DNA of 64,000 bases from Flavobacterium kayseriense (GCF_014305095.1 NZ_JACRUI010000004.1:124001-188000), one strand, 5' to 3'. Numbered from the stretch's first letter, positions 37,722 to 47,296 are shown. Numbers and translations: made by a program. The notes: generated by a model not told the origin, from the letters alone.

Positions 37722-39107
37722 CTATAACTCTGCGTTTTCTTTGGACTGAATTTGAATCTTAGATGGATATTTTTGTGCAAAAGAATAAAGCAGGTCCGTT
37801 ATATATTGATTCGAAGGATAAGGCGTCACATACTCTCTGATTTCAGAAAGGTCATTAATTACAACATCAGTATCAAGATATCCCATTCCGTAAAAGTGTC
37901 CGTTTTCGACCCAAATACAACTGCGTTCTTCATTATTTCGTCCTTTATCAATAATAGCAAAACTTGGTCTGTTAGAGATATGAAAATCTAGTGCCGCTTG
38001 AATTTGGTCGTTGTGGTAATCAATTTCTGGTAATGGAGTAACATCTATTGGTGTTGCAAACACACCATCAGATAAGCTTCCGTATTTACAAAATCGTTGA
38101 TCTATATCGAACTGTTTGGCTAAGTCTTGCAGTAAATTAATACCACCGTAAATAGTATCAAAGGTTTCAATACAACTTTGGTTTTTAGCTAGTTTACCAA
38201 CAGCTAAGTAGCGATAACCGTTTCTAGCTTCGTACTCAAACAAACCAAATTTAGGCTCAAAACGTTTTAATGCTTTGTTGTGAATGGGCCATAGCTTCTT
38301 AATTTCGGTACACTCTAGCAACAAAGCCATCAACTCAGTACCACATAGTTCAAAGGTAATCGCGTAAATTTCACGTAAAAAATTTTGTCGTTGTGGTGTG
38401 ATTTTATGTCCTGTAAAATGGGATGCTACTCGTTTTTTTAAATTAACGGCTTTACCGATATAAATCACTTTATGGTGCTCGTCATAAAAATAATATACAC
38501 CTGGTTTTTCAGGCAATTGTTCAAAATCTTCTTTAGGTAAATTAGGAGGTAATCGTTGATCTGGGGCGGTTTTCTTGATCATTTTATCCATCTCCTGATC
38601 AGTGTCCCATTCTAACAAACGACTAAACAAGATAGCGGTAGCATCAGCATCACCGCCCGCTCGGTGGCGGTTGTCTAAATTAATAGCTAATGAATCACAA
38701 AGTCTGCCCAAACTGTACGAAAGCAGTCCTGGTCTAATTTTTCTTGCGGCTCTTACGGTGCATAATTTCTTGGCAGTCCATTTTAAACCCGCTCGTTCTA
38801 GTTCATGACGCACAAAAGAATAATCAAAGTTTACATTATGAGCCACAAATACGCGGTCAGACAGTAACTCAAATACTTTATCCGAAATTAGATCAAAAAC
38901 AGGAGCATTACTAACCATCTCGTTGGTAATACCTGTTAAGGCAAATATAGCTGGCGGAATATCTTTTTGAGGGTTTACTAGTGTTTCCCAACGATCAATT
39001 ACTTGCTCACCATCATGAATTATGATTGCTATTTCGGTAATTCGGCTATGAGTGGCATTTCCGCCTGTGGTTTCAATATCTACTATTGCGTATTCTTGAT
39101 TTTTCAT
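37722..39107 (-). CDS. DEDDh exonuclease plus GIY-YIG endonuclease fusion, 461 aa
   Basis: N-terminal DnaQ-like 3'-5' exonuclease (about 5-165): motif I VDIETTGG (Asp10, Glu12), motif II HNVNFDYSFV (Asp95) and motif III HRAGGDADAT (His148, Asp153), all acidic residues intact. A linker is followed by a GIY-YIG domain (about 201-280: PGVYYFYDE, YIGKAVNLKKRV) as in UvrC/Cho, then about 180 residues of unknown fold. The pairing of proofreading-type exonuclease with UvrC-like nuclease is a known Bacteroidota and Firmicutes-like architecture likely acting in DNA repair. Downstream of the LexA-like gene on the same strand (72-base gap), so it may be part of that damage-induced transcript. Confidence 0.85.
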   Translation of the reverse strand: MKNQEYAIVDIETTGGNATHSRITEIAIIIHDGEQVIDRWETLVNPQKDIPPAIFALTGITNEMVSNAPVFDLISDKVFELLSDRVFVAHNVNFDYSFVRHELERAGLKWTAKKLCTVRAARKIRPGLLSYSLGRLCDSLAINLDNRHRAGGDADATAILFSRLLEWDTDQEMDKMIKKTAPDQRLPPNLPKEDFEQLPEKPGVYYFYDEHHKVIYIGKAVNLKKRVASHFTGHKITPQRQNFLREIYAITFELCGTELMALLLECTEIKKLWPIHNKALKRFEPKFGLFEYEARNGYRYLAVGKLAKNQSCIETFDTIYGGINLLQDLAKQFDIDQRFCKYGSLSDGVFATPIDVTPLPEIDYHNDQIQAALDFHISNRPSFAIIDKGRNNEERSCIWVENGHFYGMGYLDTDVVINDLSEIREYVTPYPSNQYITDLLYSFAQKYPSKIQIQSKENAEL

Positions 39108-39179
39108 TTTAAATATAAAAGGGTAAACAGCTTTTATGTTCTTGATACAATTGATTCTTATTATAGTTTTAAACCAATA

Positions 39180-39956
39180 CTAAGTGGTTAGCCCAATAGT
39201 GTTTTTTACTTCGTTAATGTCTCGTTTCAATTCAACAAACATATTTTTGATGGTATCGTTTTCTAAAGCTTCTGTCTTTTTATCACTTCTTGCAATACTG
39301 CATTGGTATTCCCAAATTTCAAGAATATCCGAAGCTTTGACTTCATAAGCCGGATAGAAATAATTATCAGAGGCTACTACTAAAGCGTTCTTTTTGTTTT
39401 TATTTAATCGCTTGTACACCATACCTTCGCTCCTCGTGATCAAAATATAGGTTTTCCCATCTAGCACTTCGCCCAAGCGTTCTACATAACGTCCTACAAT
39501 AATATCTCCGTCTTGATGTGGCGGCATCGAATCCCCTTCTACAGGGAAACCACGGTATTTGCCCACTCCCAAAAATGGTAAAGATATTTGCTGCAGTTGC
39601 TCAATATATTCCGGATCGGCATAGCCGCTTAAGTAACCCGCTTTTACTTTTTGGGTAACAACTTCAATTCGGTTTTCTCCCATTTGATCTACTTGAATAG
39701 GTAAAATAAGTCGGTTGTTTTCGAGTTTTAACAAATCACTGACCTCTACTTTCCGAATATCAACCGACAATAATAAGTCGATGCTCACTTGATAATACTG
39801 CGCTATTTTCTTCAGGATTTCATAGGGTGCCTCCGAGGTTCCATCTTCGTATTTCACATACCTTCCCCTAGTAATCAAAAGGCTTTCTGCTACTTTTTCC
39901 TGCGAAATTTTATGCTTCACTCGCAAGGCTCTGATATTGTCTGAAAATAAGGACAT
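39180..39956 (-). CDS. LexA/CI-like S24-family self-cleaving repressor with XRE helix-turn-helix
   Basis: A 258-residue regulator. N-terminal XRE-type HTH (about 5-60), linker, then S24 peptidase domain (about 100-225) with cleavage pair Ala106-Gly107 (VKAGYLSGY), catalytic Ser143 in EGDSMPPHQDGD and general-base Lys182 in VYKRLN. This is the CI/LexA pattern: upon DNA damage RecA-filament induces self-cleavage and the repressor releases its operator. The HTH is XRE type, not the winged helix of classical LexA, so it is a phage-CI-like or 'HdiR/UmuD-like' repressor. It is divergent from the Y-family polymerase and the palindrome 39964-39982 sits between their promoters, so it very probably controls both. 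C-terminal ~35 residues are Lys/Glu-rich, likely helical. Confidence 0.87.
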   Translation of the reverse strand: MSLFSDNIRALRVKHKISQEKVAESLLITRGRYVKYEDGTSEAPYEILKKIAQYYQVSIDLLLSVDIRKVEVSDLLKLENNRLILPIQVDQMGENRIEVVTQKVKAGYLSGYADPEYIEQLQQISLPFLGVGKYRGFPVEGDSMPPHQDGDIIVGRYVERLGEVLDGKTYILITRSEGMVYKRLNKNKKNALVVASDNYFYPAYEVKASDILEIWEYQCSIARSDKKTEALENDTIKNMFVELKRDINEVKNTIGLTT

Positions 39957-39963
39957 AACTAAT

Positions 39964-39990
39964 TTGTTATAATTTGTAACAACAAATATA
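39964..39990. promoter_or_regulatory. Divergent operator and promoter of the S24 repressor and dinB
   Basis: Palindrome TTGTTA-N7-TAACAA (39964-39982). The minus-strand -7 element TATATTTG (39990-39983, consensus TAnnTTTG) abuts it, so the operator would cover the start point of the repressor gene. On the plus strand TAATTTTG (40014-40021) is a candidate -7 element for the polymerase gene 20 bases before its ATG. The same half-sites and spacing recur at 55301-55319. Confidence 0.72.
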
Positions 39991-40040
39991 TGAAAAAATG
40001 TTCTTATCTGTGCTAATTTTGTAATCTAAAATAAAACGAA

Positions 40041-41222
40041 ATGGCTCGCGCAATTGTACATATGGATTTGGATACTTTTTTTGTGTCTTGTGAACGATTG
40101 AACAACTCTCAATTGGAAGGAATTCCGTTGATTATTGGTGGAGGTGATCGTGGTGTTGTGGCTTCCTGCTCGTATGAAGCCAGGCGTTTTGGAGTACGTT
40201 CCGCGATGCCTACGGCGATGGCGCTTAAACTTTGTCCCCAAGCCAAGGTCATCAAAGGTGATATGGAGCGCTACTCTCAATTGTCACATACGGTGACCGA
40301 AGTAATTCAAGAAAAATCGCCTATTACCGAAAAAGCAAGTATCGACGAATTTTACCTCGACATTACAGGAATGGATCGTTTTTATGGTTGTTACCAATGG
40401 ACGAATGAACTCGCACAACGGGTGCTGAAAGAAACAGGATTACCGATAAGTTTTGCCTTATCGATTAATAAAACGGTTTCCAAAATTGGTACTGGAGAAG
40501 GCAAACCCAAAGGACATTTAGACATTCCACAAGATCAAGTACGTGCTTTTTTGAATCCGCTTTCGATCCAAAAAATTCCTATGGTAGGTGATGTGACTTT
40601 TCAGACTTTGTCGCGCATTGGAATTCGAACCATACAAACGTTATCCGAAATGCCAGCCGAAGTGTTGCAACGCATGATTGGTAAAAATGGAGTCGAGATT
40701 TGGAAAAAAGCCAATGGCATCGATAACAATCCAGTCGAACCGTATACCGAACGCAAATCGATTGCTACTGAACATACTTTTGTACAAGACACAATCGATA
40801 TAACACATCTAAAAGCCATTTTGTGTGGTATGGTCGAAAAATTGGCTTTTCAATTGCGGTCTGAGGAGTGGCTAACCTCAACAGTTGTAGTGAAAATAAG
40901 GTATGCCAATTTTGATACGGAAACGAAGCAATGCAAAATTGCTTATACCTCAGCCGATCATTTGCTAACGCAAAAAGTTTTAGGCTTATTTGAAGTGCTG
41001 TACCAACGTCGAATGCGATTGCGATTAGTGGGTGTTCGTTTTAGTGGTTTGGTACGCGGAACTTATCAAATTGATCTTTTTGAGGATACGCAGGAAATGT
41101 TATCGCTCTACGCTGCGATGGATAAAATGAAAAGCAGGTATGGCTTTGATGCCGTCATGCGGTGCGCAGGTGCAGCCTTGAAACCTAATACGAAGGATGT
41201 TATTTTGAAACGGAATTTTTAG
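40041..41222 (+). CDS. dinB: Y-family DNA polymerase (Pol IV / UmuC-like)
   Basis: A 393-residue translesion polymerase: palm with MDLDTFFVSCERL (Asp9), polymerase signature SIDEFYLDITG (Asp102, Glu103), helix-hairpin-helix region GDVTFQTLSRIGIRTIQTL and little-finger domain from about 245. A beta-clamp binding motif QIDLF lies at 343-347. It copies damaged templates and is error-prone. The start is 84 bases from the divergent repressor gene; the DnaE-type polymerase follows after the repeat array. DinB and UmuC cannot be separated safely; Lys/Arg-rich SKIGTGEGKPKG is like Pol IV. No UmuD or ImuA gene is adjacent. Confidence 0.9.
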   Translation: MARAIVHMDLDTFFVSCERLNNSQLEGIPLIIGGGDRGVVASCSYEARRFGVRSAMPTAMALKLCPQAKVIKGDMERYSQLSHTVTEVIQEKSPITEKASIDEFYLDITGMDRFYGCYQWTNELAQRVLKETGLPISFALSINKTVSKIGTGEGKPKGHLDIPQDQVRAFLNPLSIQKIPMVGDVTFQTLSRIGIRTIQTLSEMPAEVLQRMIGKNGVEIWKKANGIDNNPVEPYTERKSIATEHTFVQDTIDITHLKAILCGMVEKLAFQLRSEEWLTSTVVVKIRYANFDTETKQCKIAYTSADHLLTQKVLGLFEVLYQRRMRLRLVGVRFSGLVRGTYQIDLFEDTQEMLSLYAAMDKMKSRYGFDAVMRCAGAALKPNTKDVILKRNF

Positions 41223-41268
41223 TTTGTCGTATGAATTTATTGCGATTGCGATTTATTAAAATTAAACA

Positions 41269-41946
41269 CAGGTTTTCAAGGATTTTTTATTGGTACATCT
41301 GAGAAAATCAGCTAGATCTGCGTGAAATAAAAATGTAAACTATTCTAAAAAAGCATTTTCACTTTATTGTGATGATTATTCTGTTTAATTAAAAGTACTA
41401 GATAGTTCAGCACGCAGATTTTACAGATTTATACAGATTTTTTATTGGATCTATCTGCAAAAATCAGCTAGATCTGCGTGAAATAAAAATGTAAACTATT
41501 CTAAAAAAGCATTTTCACTCTATTGTGATGATTATTCTGTTTAATTAAAAGTGCTAGATAGTTCAGCACGCAGATTTTCACGGATTTTCACGGATTTTTT
41601 ATTGGCACATCTGCGAAAATCAGCTAGATCTGCGTGAAATAAAAATATAATTATTCTAAAAAAGCATTTTCACTCTATTGTGATGATTATTCTGTTTGAT
41701 TAAAAGTGCTAGATATTTCAGCACGCAGATTTTACAGATTTATATAGATTTTTTATTGGTACATCTGCGAAAATTAGCTAGATCTGCGTGAAATAAAAAT
41801 ATAATTATTCTAAAAAAGCATTTTCACTTTATTGTGATGATTATTCTGTTTAATTAAAAGTGCTAGATATTTCAGCACGCAGCTTTTACAGATTTATACA
41901 GATTTTTTATTGGATCTATCTGAGAAAATCTGTAGAATCTGTGTTA
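41269..41946 (+). repeat. Tandem array of a ~155-bp repeat (three full and two partial units)
   Basis: Full units begin with GCACGCAG at 41410, 41566 and 41721 (lengths 156, 155, 154); a partial unit precedes (about 41269-41409) and a partial one follows (41875 to about 41946). Each unit has ACAGATTTTTTATTGG, a diverged segment with AAATCAGCTAGATCTGCGTG that is nearly inverted to the start CACGCAG, a run AAAAATGTAA/ATAATTA, and TTTTCACTTTATTGTGATGATTATTCTG. Units differ by a few substitutions. The AATCTGCGTG/CACGCAGATT part resembles an intergenic repeat common in flavobacterial genomes (recalled, not checked). The array separates dinB from the DnaE gene and no transcript start is apparent in it. 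Confidence 0.85.
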
Positions 41947-41979
41947 ACCAAAAAATACAAATCTCATTATATAACTACC

Positions 41980-44900
41980 ATGTACCTCAACTGTCATTCT
42001 TTTCACTCCTTGCGATACGGCACGATTCCGCTTGACGATTTAATCGAAAAAGGCTTTCGTTCAGGCGTTACCGCTATGGCCTTAACAGATATCAATACCG
42101 TTACAGGAATTTATGATTTTATTATCGGATGTAAAAATGCAGGCATAAAACCTTTGGTTGGAATCGAATTTCGTTGGGAAAATGAATTTAGATACATTGG
42201 TTTGGCTAAAAATGCAAGCGGATTGGCAGAGATGAATCGGTTTTTGACCAAGCATAATTTCGACCAAACCCCTTTACCTCTAGAGGCTCCAAATTTTCAA
42301 GAGGTAATCATTATTTACGCTTTCGCGAAAGCGCCATCGGTATTAAAAACGAACGAATATATTGGTATTCGACCGGAAGAAGTAGGGAAGTTATTTGGCT
42401 ACAAAGGCCATTTAGATAAAATGGTGGTATTACAACCTGTCACTTTCCGCACTAAAAAAGAATACCAATTACACAAAATACTTCGAGCAATTGATAACAA
42501 TATTTTGTTGTCTAAATTGACTCCTCAAGACATCGCTGCACCTACAGAGGTCATGGTAACTGAGGAACGCTTGCGGGCAGTTTACAAAGACTATCCACAA
42601 TTGCTTGCTAATACCCAAATGATTATTGATAGTTGTGATTTTCAGTATGATTTTGAGACACCAAAAAACAAAAAAAATTATACCAACTCCTCCGAAAGTG
42701 ACATTGCATTACTTACAACATTAGCGCATCAAGGAATGGAATGGCGGTACGGGAAAGGTCATAAAGCCGCACTAGCACGAGTCGAGAAAGAGCTTAAAGT
42801 GATTCACGAATTACAATTTAGCGGCTATTTTTTAATCACTTGGGACATCATCAGGTACAGTAATAGCCGTGGTTTCTTGCATATTGGTAGAGGAAGCGGC
42901 GCCAACTCTATCATTGCGTATTGCCTTGGAATTACTGATATCTGTCCCATCGAACTCGACTTGTATTTTGAGCGCTTCTTGAATGTTAATCGCAAAAGCC
43001 CACCTGATTTTGATATCGATTGGAGCTGGCAAGAGCGAGATGTAATTCTAGAATACATTTTTAATCGTTATGGGTACGAAAATGTGGCTTTTTGTGGTAC
43101 AAATGTCGAATTCAAATACCGTTCGATCTTTAGAGAAGTCGGCAAAGTTTTTGGTTTACCCAAAGAGGAACTCGATCACCTAGCCAAAAACCCCATGCGC
43201 TTGCAACAAAGCAATAGCGTGGTCAAAGAGGTGCAAGAATACGGCATGTTATTAGAAAAATACCCCAACCAGCGTAGCATGCATTCCTGTGGCATCATCA
43301 TATCCGAAGAGCCTATTACCAATTATACACCGCTAGAAATGCCTCCAAAAGGTTTTCCAATAGTACTTTTTGATATGCATGTGGCAGAAGCAATAGGTTT
43401 CGAGAAATTTGACATATTGAGTCAACGAGGCATTGGCCATATTGACGACACAGTAAAACTGGTTGCTAAAAACAGAGGCATCCAAATTAATATTCGGGAT
43501 ACAAAAATTTCTAAAAATGAACCCAAAGCCAATACCTACTTATCAAAAGGAAATACCATAGGTTGTTTTTATATCGAAAGCCCTGCCATGCGTGGATTAT
43601 TGCGCCGTTTAAAATGTGATAATTACAAAACTTTGGTAGCCGCATCCTCTATTATTAGACCCGGAGTGGCAAAATCAGGTATGATGAAAGAGTATATTTT
43701 TAGGCACAATCATCCCAGTCAATTTGAATATTTCCATAAGGTTTTTGAAGAACAATTGGGCGAAACTTACGGTATTATGGTCTATCAGGAAGATGTGATT
43801 AAAATTGCCCTGCATTTTGGTGGTTTGCCTGCTGCCGATGGCGATATTTTGCGTCGCGCTATGAGTGGCAAAGGACGATCGCTAGCGGCTTTGCAAAAAG
43901 TAAAAGACGATTTTTTTATCAGTTGTGCACAACAAGGACATACCGAAGCACTAAGTCATGAAATTTACCGCCAAATAGAATCCTTTGCGGGCTATTCATT
44001 CTGCAAGGCACACTCTGCTTCGTATGCGGTCGAAAGTTACCAGAGTTTGTACTTAAAAGTGTATTACCCTATAGAATTTATGGTGGCTGTCATAAACAAC
44101 CAAGGTGGTTTTTACCGAACCGAAGTGTATGTACACGAAGCGAGAATGTCAGGAGCTACAATCCATAATCCTTGTGTGAATAAAAGCGAATTTACCACTA
44201 TCTTATACGGCAAAGACGTTTATTTAGGCTTTATGCATTTGCAAGGCTTAGCAGAAAAATTAGCTTGGACTATTGTAAACGAACGAACACAGAATGGGGA
44301 ATACCTTTCGTTAGAAGATTTTTGCAATCGAATAAAAATTGGATTAGAGAGTTTGAAATTGTTGATTTTTATAGGTGCTTTCAGGGAAACCGGTAAAACA
44401 AAAAATCAGTTGTTAGTTTTAGCAAGTTTATTGTTTAATGCGGCGCCATCAGATCATCAAATGCTACTGCTGCAAGAATCTGTAAAGGAATACCAATTAC
44501 CAAAATTAGAACGCTCCCGTTTTGAGGATGCTTTTGACGAGATTGAACTCTTAGGATTCCCTACTTCATTTACTACTTTTGAATTACTACAAAGTCCGTA
44601 TCGAGGCGATGTTATGGCACAAAATTTAGATCAACACCATAAAAAACAAGTGCGTATGCTTGGTTACCTTATTTCGAGAAAACAAGTTCCCACAGCTAGA
44701 GGAACCATGTATTTTGGCACTTGGGTAGATTATGAAGGTACTTATTTTGACACGACTCATTTTCCGGATAATTTGATCGAATACCCTTTTCAAGGTGGCG
44801 GCTGCTATTTACTACTAGGAACTGTTGAAGTTGATTACCACTTCCCTACACTAACCATCTTAAAAATGGCAAAACTCCCTTTTGTACCTGATCCAAGGTA

Positions 44901-45027
44901 TTCTGATTCGAAAGATCATCAATTTATCACCCAACAACGAATGAAGGAAGATGTGAGTAGTACCCAAAGAGCACCTTACCCACAAGCACATGAGATTAAT
45001 TTGCCGAGATATAAAATGGGAGAGTAA
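41980..45027 (+). CDS. Error-prone DNA polymerase III alpha-like subunit (DnaE2-like)
   Basis: A 1015-residue C-family polymerase. PHP-like N-terminus (NCHSFHSLRYGTIPLDDL and MALTDINTVTG, where the usual DHG is DIN, so metal binding of the PHP may be reduced), palm with PDFDID (Asp345 and Asp347) and RGSGANSIIAYCLGI, FEKFDILSQRGIGHIDD, finger region RRAMSGKGRS, helix-hairpin-helix near 820 and OB domain (about 895-985). It is shorter than replicative DnaE (1150 or more) and fits DnaE2/ImuC size. I start at ATG 41980 (MYLNCHSFH); the preceding 40 codons of an open frame lie in the repeat array and are not conserved-looking. With the Y-family polymerase and S24 repressor it forms a probable mutagenesis module. 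Confidence 0.88.
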   Translation: MYLNCHSFHSLRYGTIPLDDLIEKGFRSGVTAMALTDINTVTGIYDFIIGCKNAGIKPLVGIEFRWENEFRYIGLAKNASGLAEMNRFLTKHNFDQTPLPLEAPNFQEVIIIYAFAKAPSVLKTNEYIGIRPEEVGKLFGYKGHLDKMVVLQPVTFRTKKEYQLHKILRAIDNNILLSKLTPQDIAAPTEVMVTEERLRAVYKDYPQLLANTQMIIDSCDFQYDFETPKNKKNYTNSSESDIALLTTLAHQGMEWRYGKGHKAALARVEKELKVIHELQFSGYFLITWDIIRYSNSRGFLHIGRGSGANSIIAYCLGITDICPIELDLYFERFLNVNRKSPPDFDIDWSWQERDVILEYIFNRYGYENVAFCGTNVEFKYRSIFREVGKVFGLPKEELDHLAKNPMRLQQSNSVVKEVQEYGMLLEKYPNQRSMHSCGIIISEEPITNYTPLEMPPKGFPIVLFDMHVAEAIGFEKFDILSQRGIGHIDDTVKLVAKNRGIQINIRDTKISKNEPKANTYLSKGNTIGCFYIESPAMRGLLRRLKCDNYKTLVAASSIIRPGVAKSGMMKEYIFRHNHPSQFEYFHKVFEEQLGETYGIMVYQEDVIKIALHFGGLPAADGDILRRAMSGKGRSLAALQKVKDDFFISCAQQGHTEALSHEIYRQIESFAGYSFCKAHSASYAVESYQSLYLKVYYPIEFMVAVINNQGGFYRTEVYVHEARMSGATIHNPCVNKSEFTTILYGKDVYLGFMHLQGLAEKLAWTIVNERTQNGEYLSLEDFCNRIKIGLESLKLLIFIGAFRETGKTKNQLLVLASLLFNAAPSDHQMLLLQESVKEYQLPKLERSRFEDAFDEIELLGFPTSFTTFELLQSPYRGDVMAQNLDQHHKKQVRMLGYLISRKQVPTARGTMYFGTWVDYEGTYFDTTHFPDNLIEYPFQGGGCYLLLGTVEVDYHFPTLTILKMAKLPFVPDPRYSDSKDHQFITQQRMKEDVSSTQRAPYPQAHEINLPRYKMGE

Positions 45028-45060
45028 TTTATTTATCCTCTATTTCTACAAAATCAATTG

Positions 45061-45531
45061 TTAAACAGCTTCACAATTTGCTTGATGCACAATTGAGAAG
45101 TTACAAGAGTTAGCTATAAAACAAAGCTTATTTGCTTCTTGGTGTAATAGAAGTGCCTGAGCAATTTGCTCTTTGTTACTAATGATCACTTGCGGAAATA
45201 AACGAACTTCAATGAATCGTCCCGAACCATTATCTAAAACCTCTAAAGTGGCCTCCGCATTATCTTGATAAGACAAAACCTCAATTCCGTTTTGCTGGCA
45301 AACATATAAATACGACATCATATGACAGGAAACGACGCTACTAAGTAATAAATCCTCGGGATTATATAAGGATGGATCACCTTTAAAAGCTTTGGCAGCC
45401 GAAACTTGCATCATTTCTTTTCCCTCAACAACAATCGAATGACTTTTAGTATACTTTTTAGCGCTAGAGGGCACTAGTTCTTCTTTTGAAGTCCAATTTA
45501 ATTTTGCGTTAAAGACATGTTTAAAACTCAT
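45061..45531 (-). CDS. OsmC/Ohr-family peroxide-resistance protein
   Basis: A 156-residue small thiol peroxidase family protein. Active-site cysteines Cys69 in SSVVSCHMMSYL and a second one around Cys137-Cys143 in LCFIANSCNF; SLYNPEDLLLSSVVSC is the usual OsmC signature (N-P-E-x-L). Members reduce organic hydroperoxides or carry a thiol. Convergent with the DnaE gene (33-base gap). The ATG at 45531 is preceded by a short AT-rich leader. OsmC or Ohr cannot be distinguished by inspection. Confidence 0.88.
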   Translation of the reverse strand: MSFKHVFNAKLNWTSKEELVPSSAKKYTKSHSIVVEGKEMMQVSAAKAFKGDPSLYNPEDLLLSSVVSCHMMSYLYVCQQNGIEVLSYQDNAEATLEVLDNGSGRFIEVRLFPQVIISNKEQIAQALLLHQEANKLCFIANSCNFSIVHQANCEAV

Positions 45532-45705
45532 GGGGATTATTTTTATTCAAAAGTAGTCAAAACGTTCCCAAGTTTGAATTCCATCGCAAGTCTAAACTTC
45601 AGAAGACAATAACCTCTTTCCCCGTTTTAAAATACTTAGCCAACAGACCACCGTTACCAAATTCTATTTTTTGTAGTTTTACAGTTCTAAATTGAAATTG
45701 TCTAC

Positions 45706-46584
45706 GTGAAAAAACTTTTTAATATCCCTCCTATACCTGCTGTGCTTTTGGCTATAATAAGCGTTCAATCTGGAGCTGCCATTGCAAAAACGCTTTTTCC
45801 TGAATTAGGTGCTGCTGCTACCGCTTCGTTACGCATAGGAATTTCTGCCTTGATTTTACTAGCCGTATATAGACCTAATTTGTCTAAAATAAATGCTAGC
45901 CAGTGGAAAGTCGTGATTCCTTACGGATTATCGCTGGGAGCAATGAACTTGATATTTTACTTCGCTATAGAGCGTATCCCGATTGGACTGGCAGTAACAC
46001 TAGAATTTATAGGTCCGTTAGTAGTTGCAGTAGTAGGTTCAAAAAGGTTATTGGATTATTTGTGGATCCTTTTAGCAGCAGCCGGAATAGTCTTAATAGC
46101 GCCTTGGTCTGACAATGGTGTTGATCTTTTAGGTGTTGTATTTGCCTTAGTTGCAGGTGCACTGTGGGCTGCTTACATTGTGTTGGGAGGAAAAGTATCC
46201 AAAATAATGAAAGGCGGAGAAGCTGTCGCAGTAGGAATGCTTTTTGCAACACTATTAATTCTTCCTTTTGGAATTATAGGACAAGGATTTCAAAATATGA
46301 CTCCTGATTTTTTCTACTTAGGTATCGCCTTAGCACTGCTTTCCAGTGCTATTCCGTTTACACTAGAAATGAAAGCACTAGGACAATTACCGGCGCGAAC
46401 TTTTAGTATATTAATGAGTTTAGAGCCTGCAGCTGCTTCTATCTGCGGTTTATTGTTTTTGCAAGAGTACTTAACAACTAATGAAATCATAGCGGTCATA
46501 TGTGTTGTAATCGCATCCGTAGGATCAACAATGAGTACAAAATTTAAAAAATCAGACTCCAAAGCAGAGAAAGTATGTACCTAA
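45706..46584 (+). CDS. EamA/RhtA-family transporter (drug/metabolite or threonine-homoserine exporter)
   Basis: A 292-residue membrane protein of ten helices made of two EamA repeats (about 10-135 and 145-280). The segment LKAL-like PYGLSLGAMNLIFYFAIERIPIGLAVTLEFIGPLVV is the RhtA mark, so a homoserine or amino-acid exporter is likely. It starts with GTG at 45706; no in-frame ATG occurs before the first helix. It stands alone between OsmC and a small lipoprotein gene. Confidence 0.86.
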   Translation: MKKLFNIPPIPAVLLAIISVQSGAAIAKTLFPELGAAATASLRIGISALILLAVYRPNLSKINASQWKVVIPYGLSLGAMNLIFYFAIERIPIGLAVTLEFIGPLVVAVVGSKRLLDYLWILLAAAGIVLIAPWSDNGVDLLGVVFALVAGALWAAYIVLGGKVSKIMKGGEAVAVGMLFATLLILPFGIIGQGFQNMTPDFFYLGIALALLSSAIPFTLEMKALGQLPARTFSILMSLEPAAASICGLLFLQEYLTTNEIIAVICVVIASVGSTMSTKFKKSDSKAEKVCT

Positions 46585-46700
46585 GTACTAATCCCGCCAT
46601 TTAAAAAAAGTTTTAGTCTTGACTGTGACGCATGGCATGTAATAATTTTGTAAATTAGCTAAACTACTATTAAAATTATTAATTAATAAGAGAACCAATT

Positions 46701-47183
46701 ATGAAAAACTTTAATATTTTATGTTTACTATTGGCTGGTATTGGATTCACAAGTTGTAAAAATGATACAACTGCAAAGGAAGGCGATGCTGCCAAAACTA
46801 GTATTGAGACTCCGGTAAGTACTGAGTGCTACAAAGCCATTTACGAGCAAGACACTCTTAATCTAAAAATAAACACCTTAAAAGCAGGTACGGTTACTGG
46901 TGATCTCGAAATGAAGATCGAAAATAAGCCAACAAAATTAGGCCAAATTGTGGGAGAATTTCGTGGTGACACTTTATTTGCAAGCTATACCTTTATTCAA
47001 GGTACTAATGAAAAAAAGACGTTTAAAAATCCCATGGCATTTTTAAAAAATGGTAATGAATTAATTTTAGGTAATGGTAAGATCGAATTTGCATTAGGCG
47101 CTTCTTATTTCGCAAAAGGCGAACCTATTGATTTCGAAAAAGTAAAATACAAATTCACATCTGTTGAGTGCTTAGAAAAATAA
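46701..47183 (+). CDS. Small lipoprotein, hypothetical, 160 aa
   Basis: Leader MKNFNILCLLLAGIGFTSC with lipidation Cys19. The mature part is a single small beta-rich domain: YKAIYEQDTLNLKINTLK, GDLEMKIENKP, QIVGEFRGDTLFASYTFIQ and KIEFALGAS. Not recognised by me; the CYKAIYEQDT start is typical of Flavobacteriaceae surface lipoproteins. A strong terminator palindrome follows. Function unknown. Confidence 0.65.
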   Translation: MKNFNILCLLLAGIGFTSCKNDTTAKEGDAAKTSIETPVSTECYKAIYEQDTLNLKINTLKAGTVTGDLEMKIENKPTKLGQIVGEFRGDTLFASYTFIQGTNEKKTFKNPMAFLKNGNELILGNGKIEFALGASYFAKGEPIDFEKVKYKFTSVECLEK

Positions 47184-47196
47184 AAGATATAATCTC

Positions 47197-47242
47197 ATAA
47201 ACGACAAATCCCTATCGAATTCGATAGGGATTTGTCGTTTAT
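47197..47242. terminator. 46-bp perfect palindrome, bidirectional terminator
   Basis: The sequence is symmetrical from 47197 to 47242 (centre 47219/47220), arm end ATAAACGACAAATCCCTATCGA. It lies between convergent genes, the lipoprotein and the S9 peptidase. No long T-run, but the length and the context indicate termination for both. Confidence 0.85.
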
Positions 47243-47296
47243 AGAAAATAGTATTTTGATTTAATCTGAAATTATGCTTCAACTAAATAGCATACT

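Noticed and set aside
41269..41946. Tandem repeats considered as CRISPR array
   Set aside because: Units of ~155 bp without unique spacers and no cas gene nearby.
41860..41979. In-frame N-terminal extension of the DnaE2-like protein
   Set aside because: These 40 codons lie in the tandem repeat array; the PHP motif starts right after ATG 41980.
39180..45027. Mutagenesis module considered as a prophage region
   Set aside because: No integrase, structural or lysis gene seen; the repressor type alone is not sufficient.
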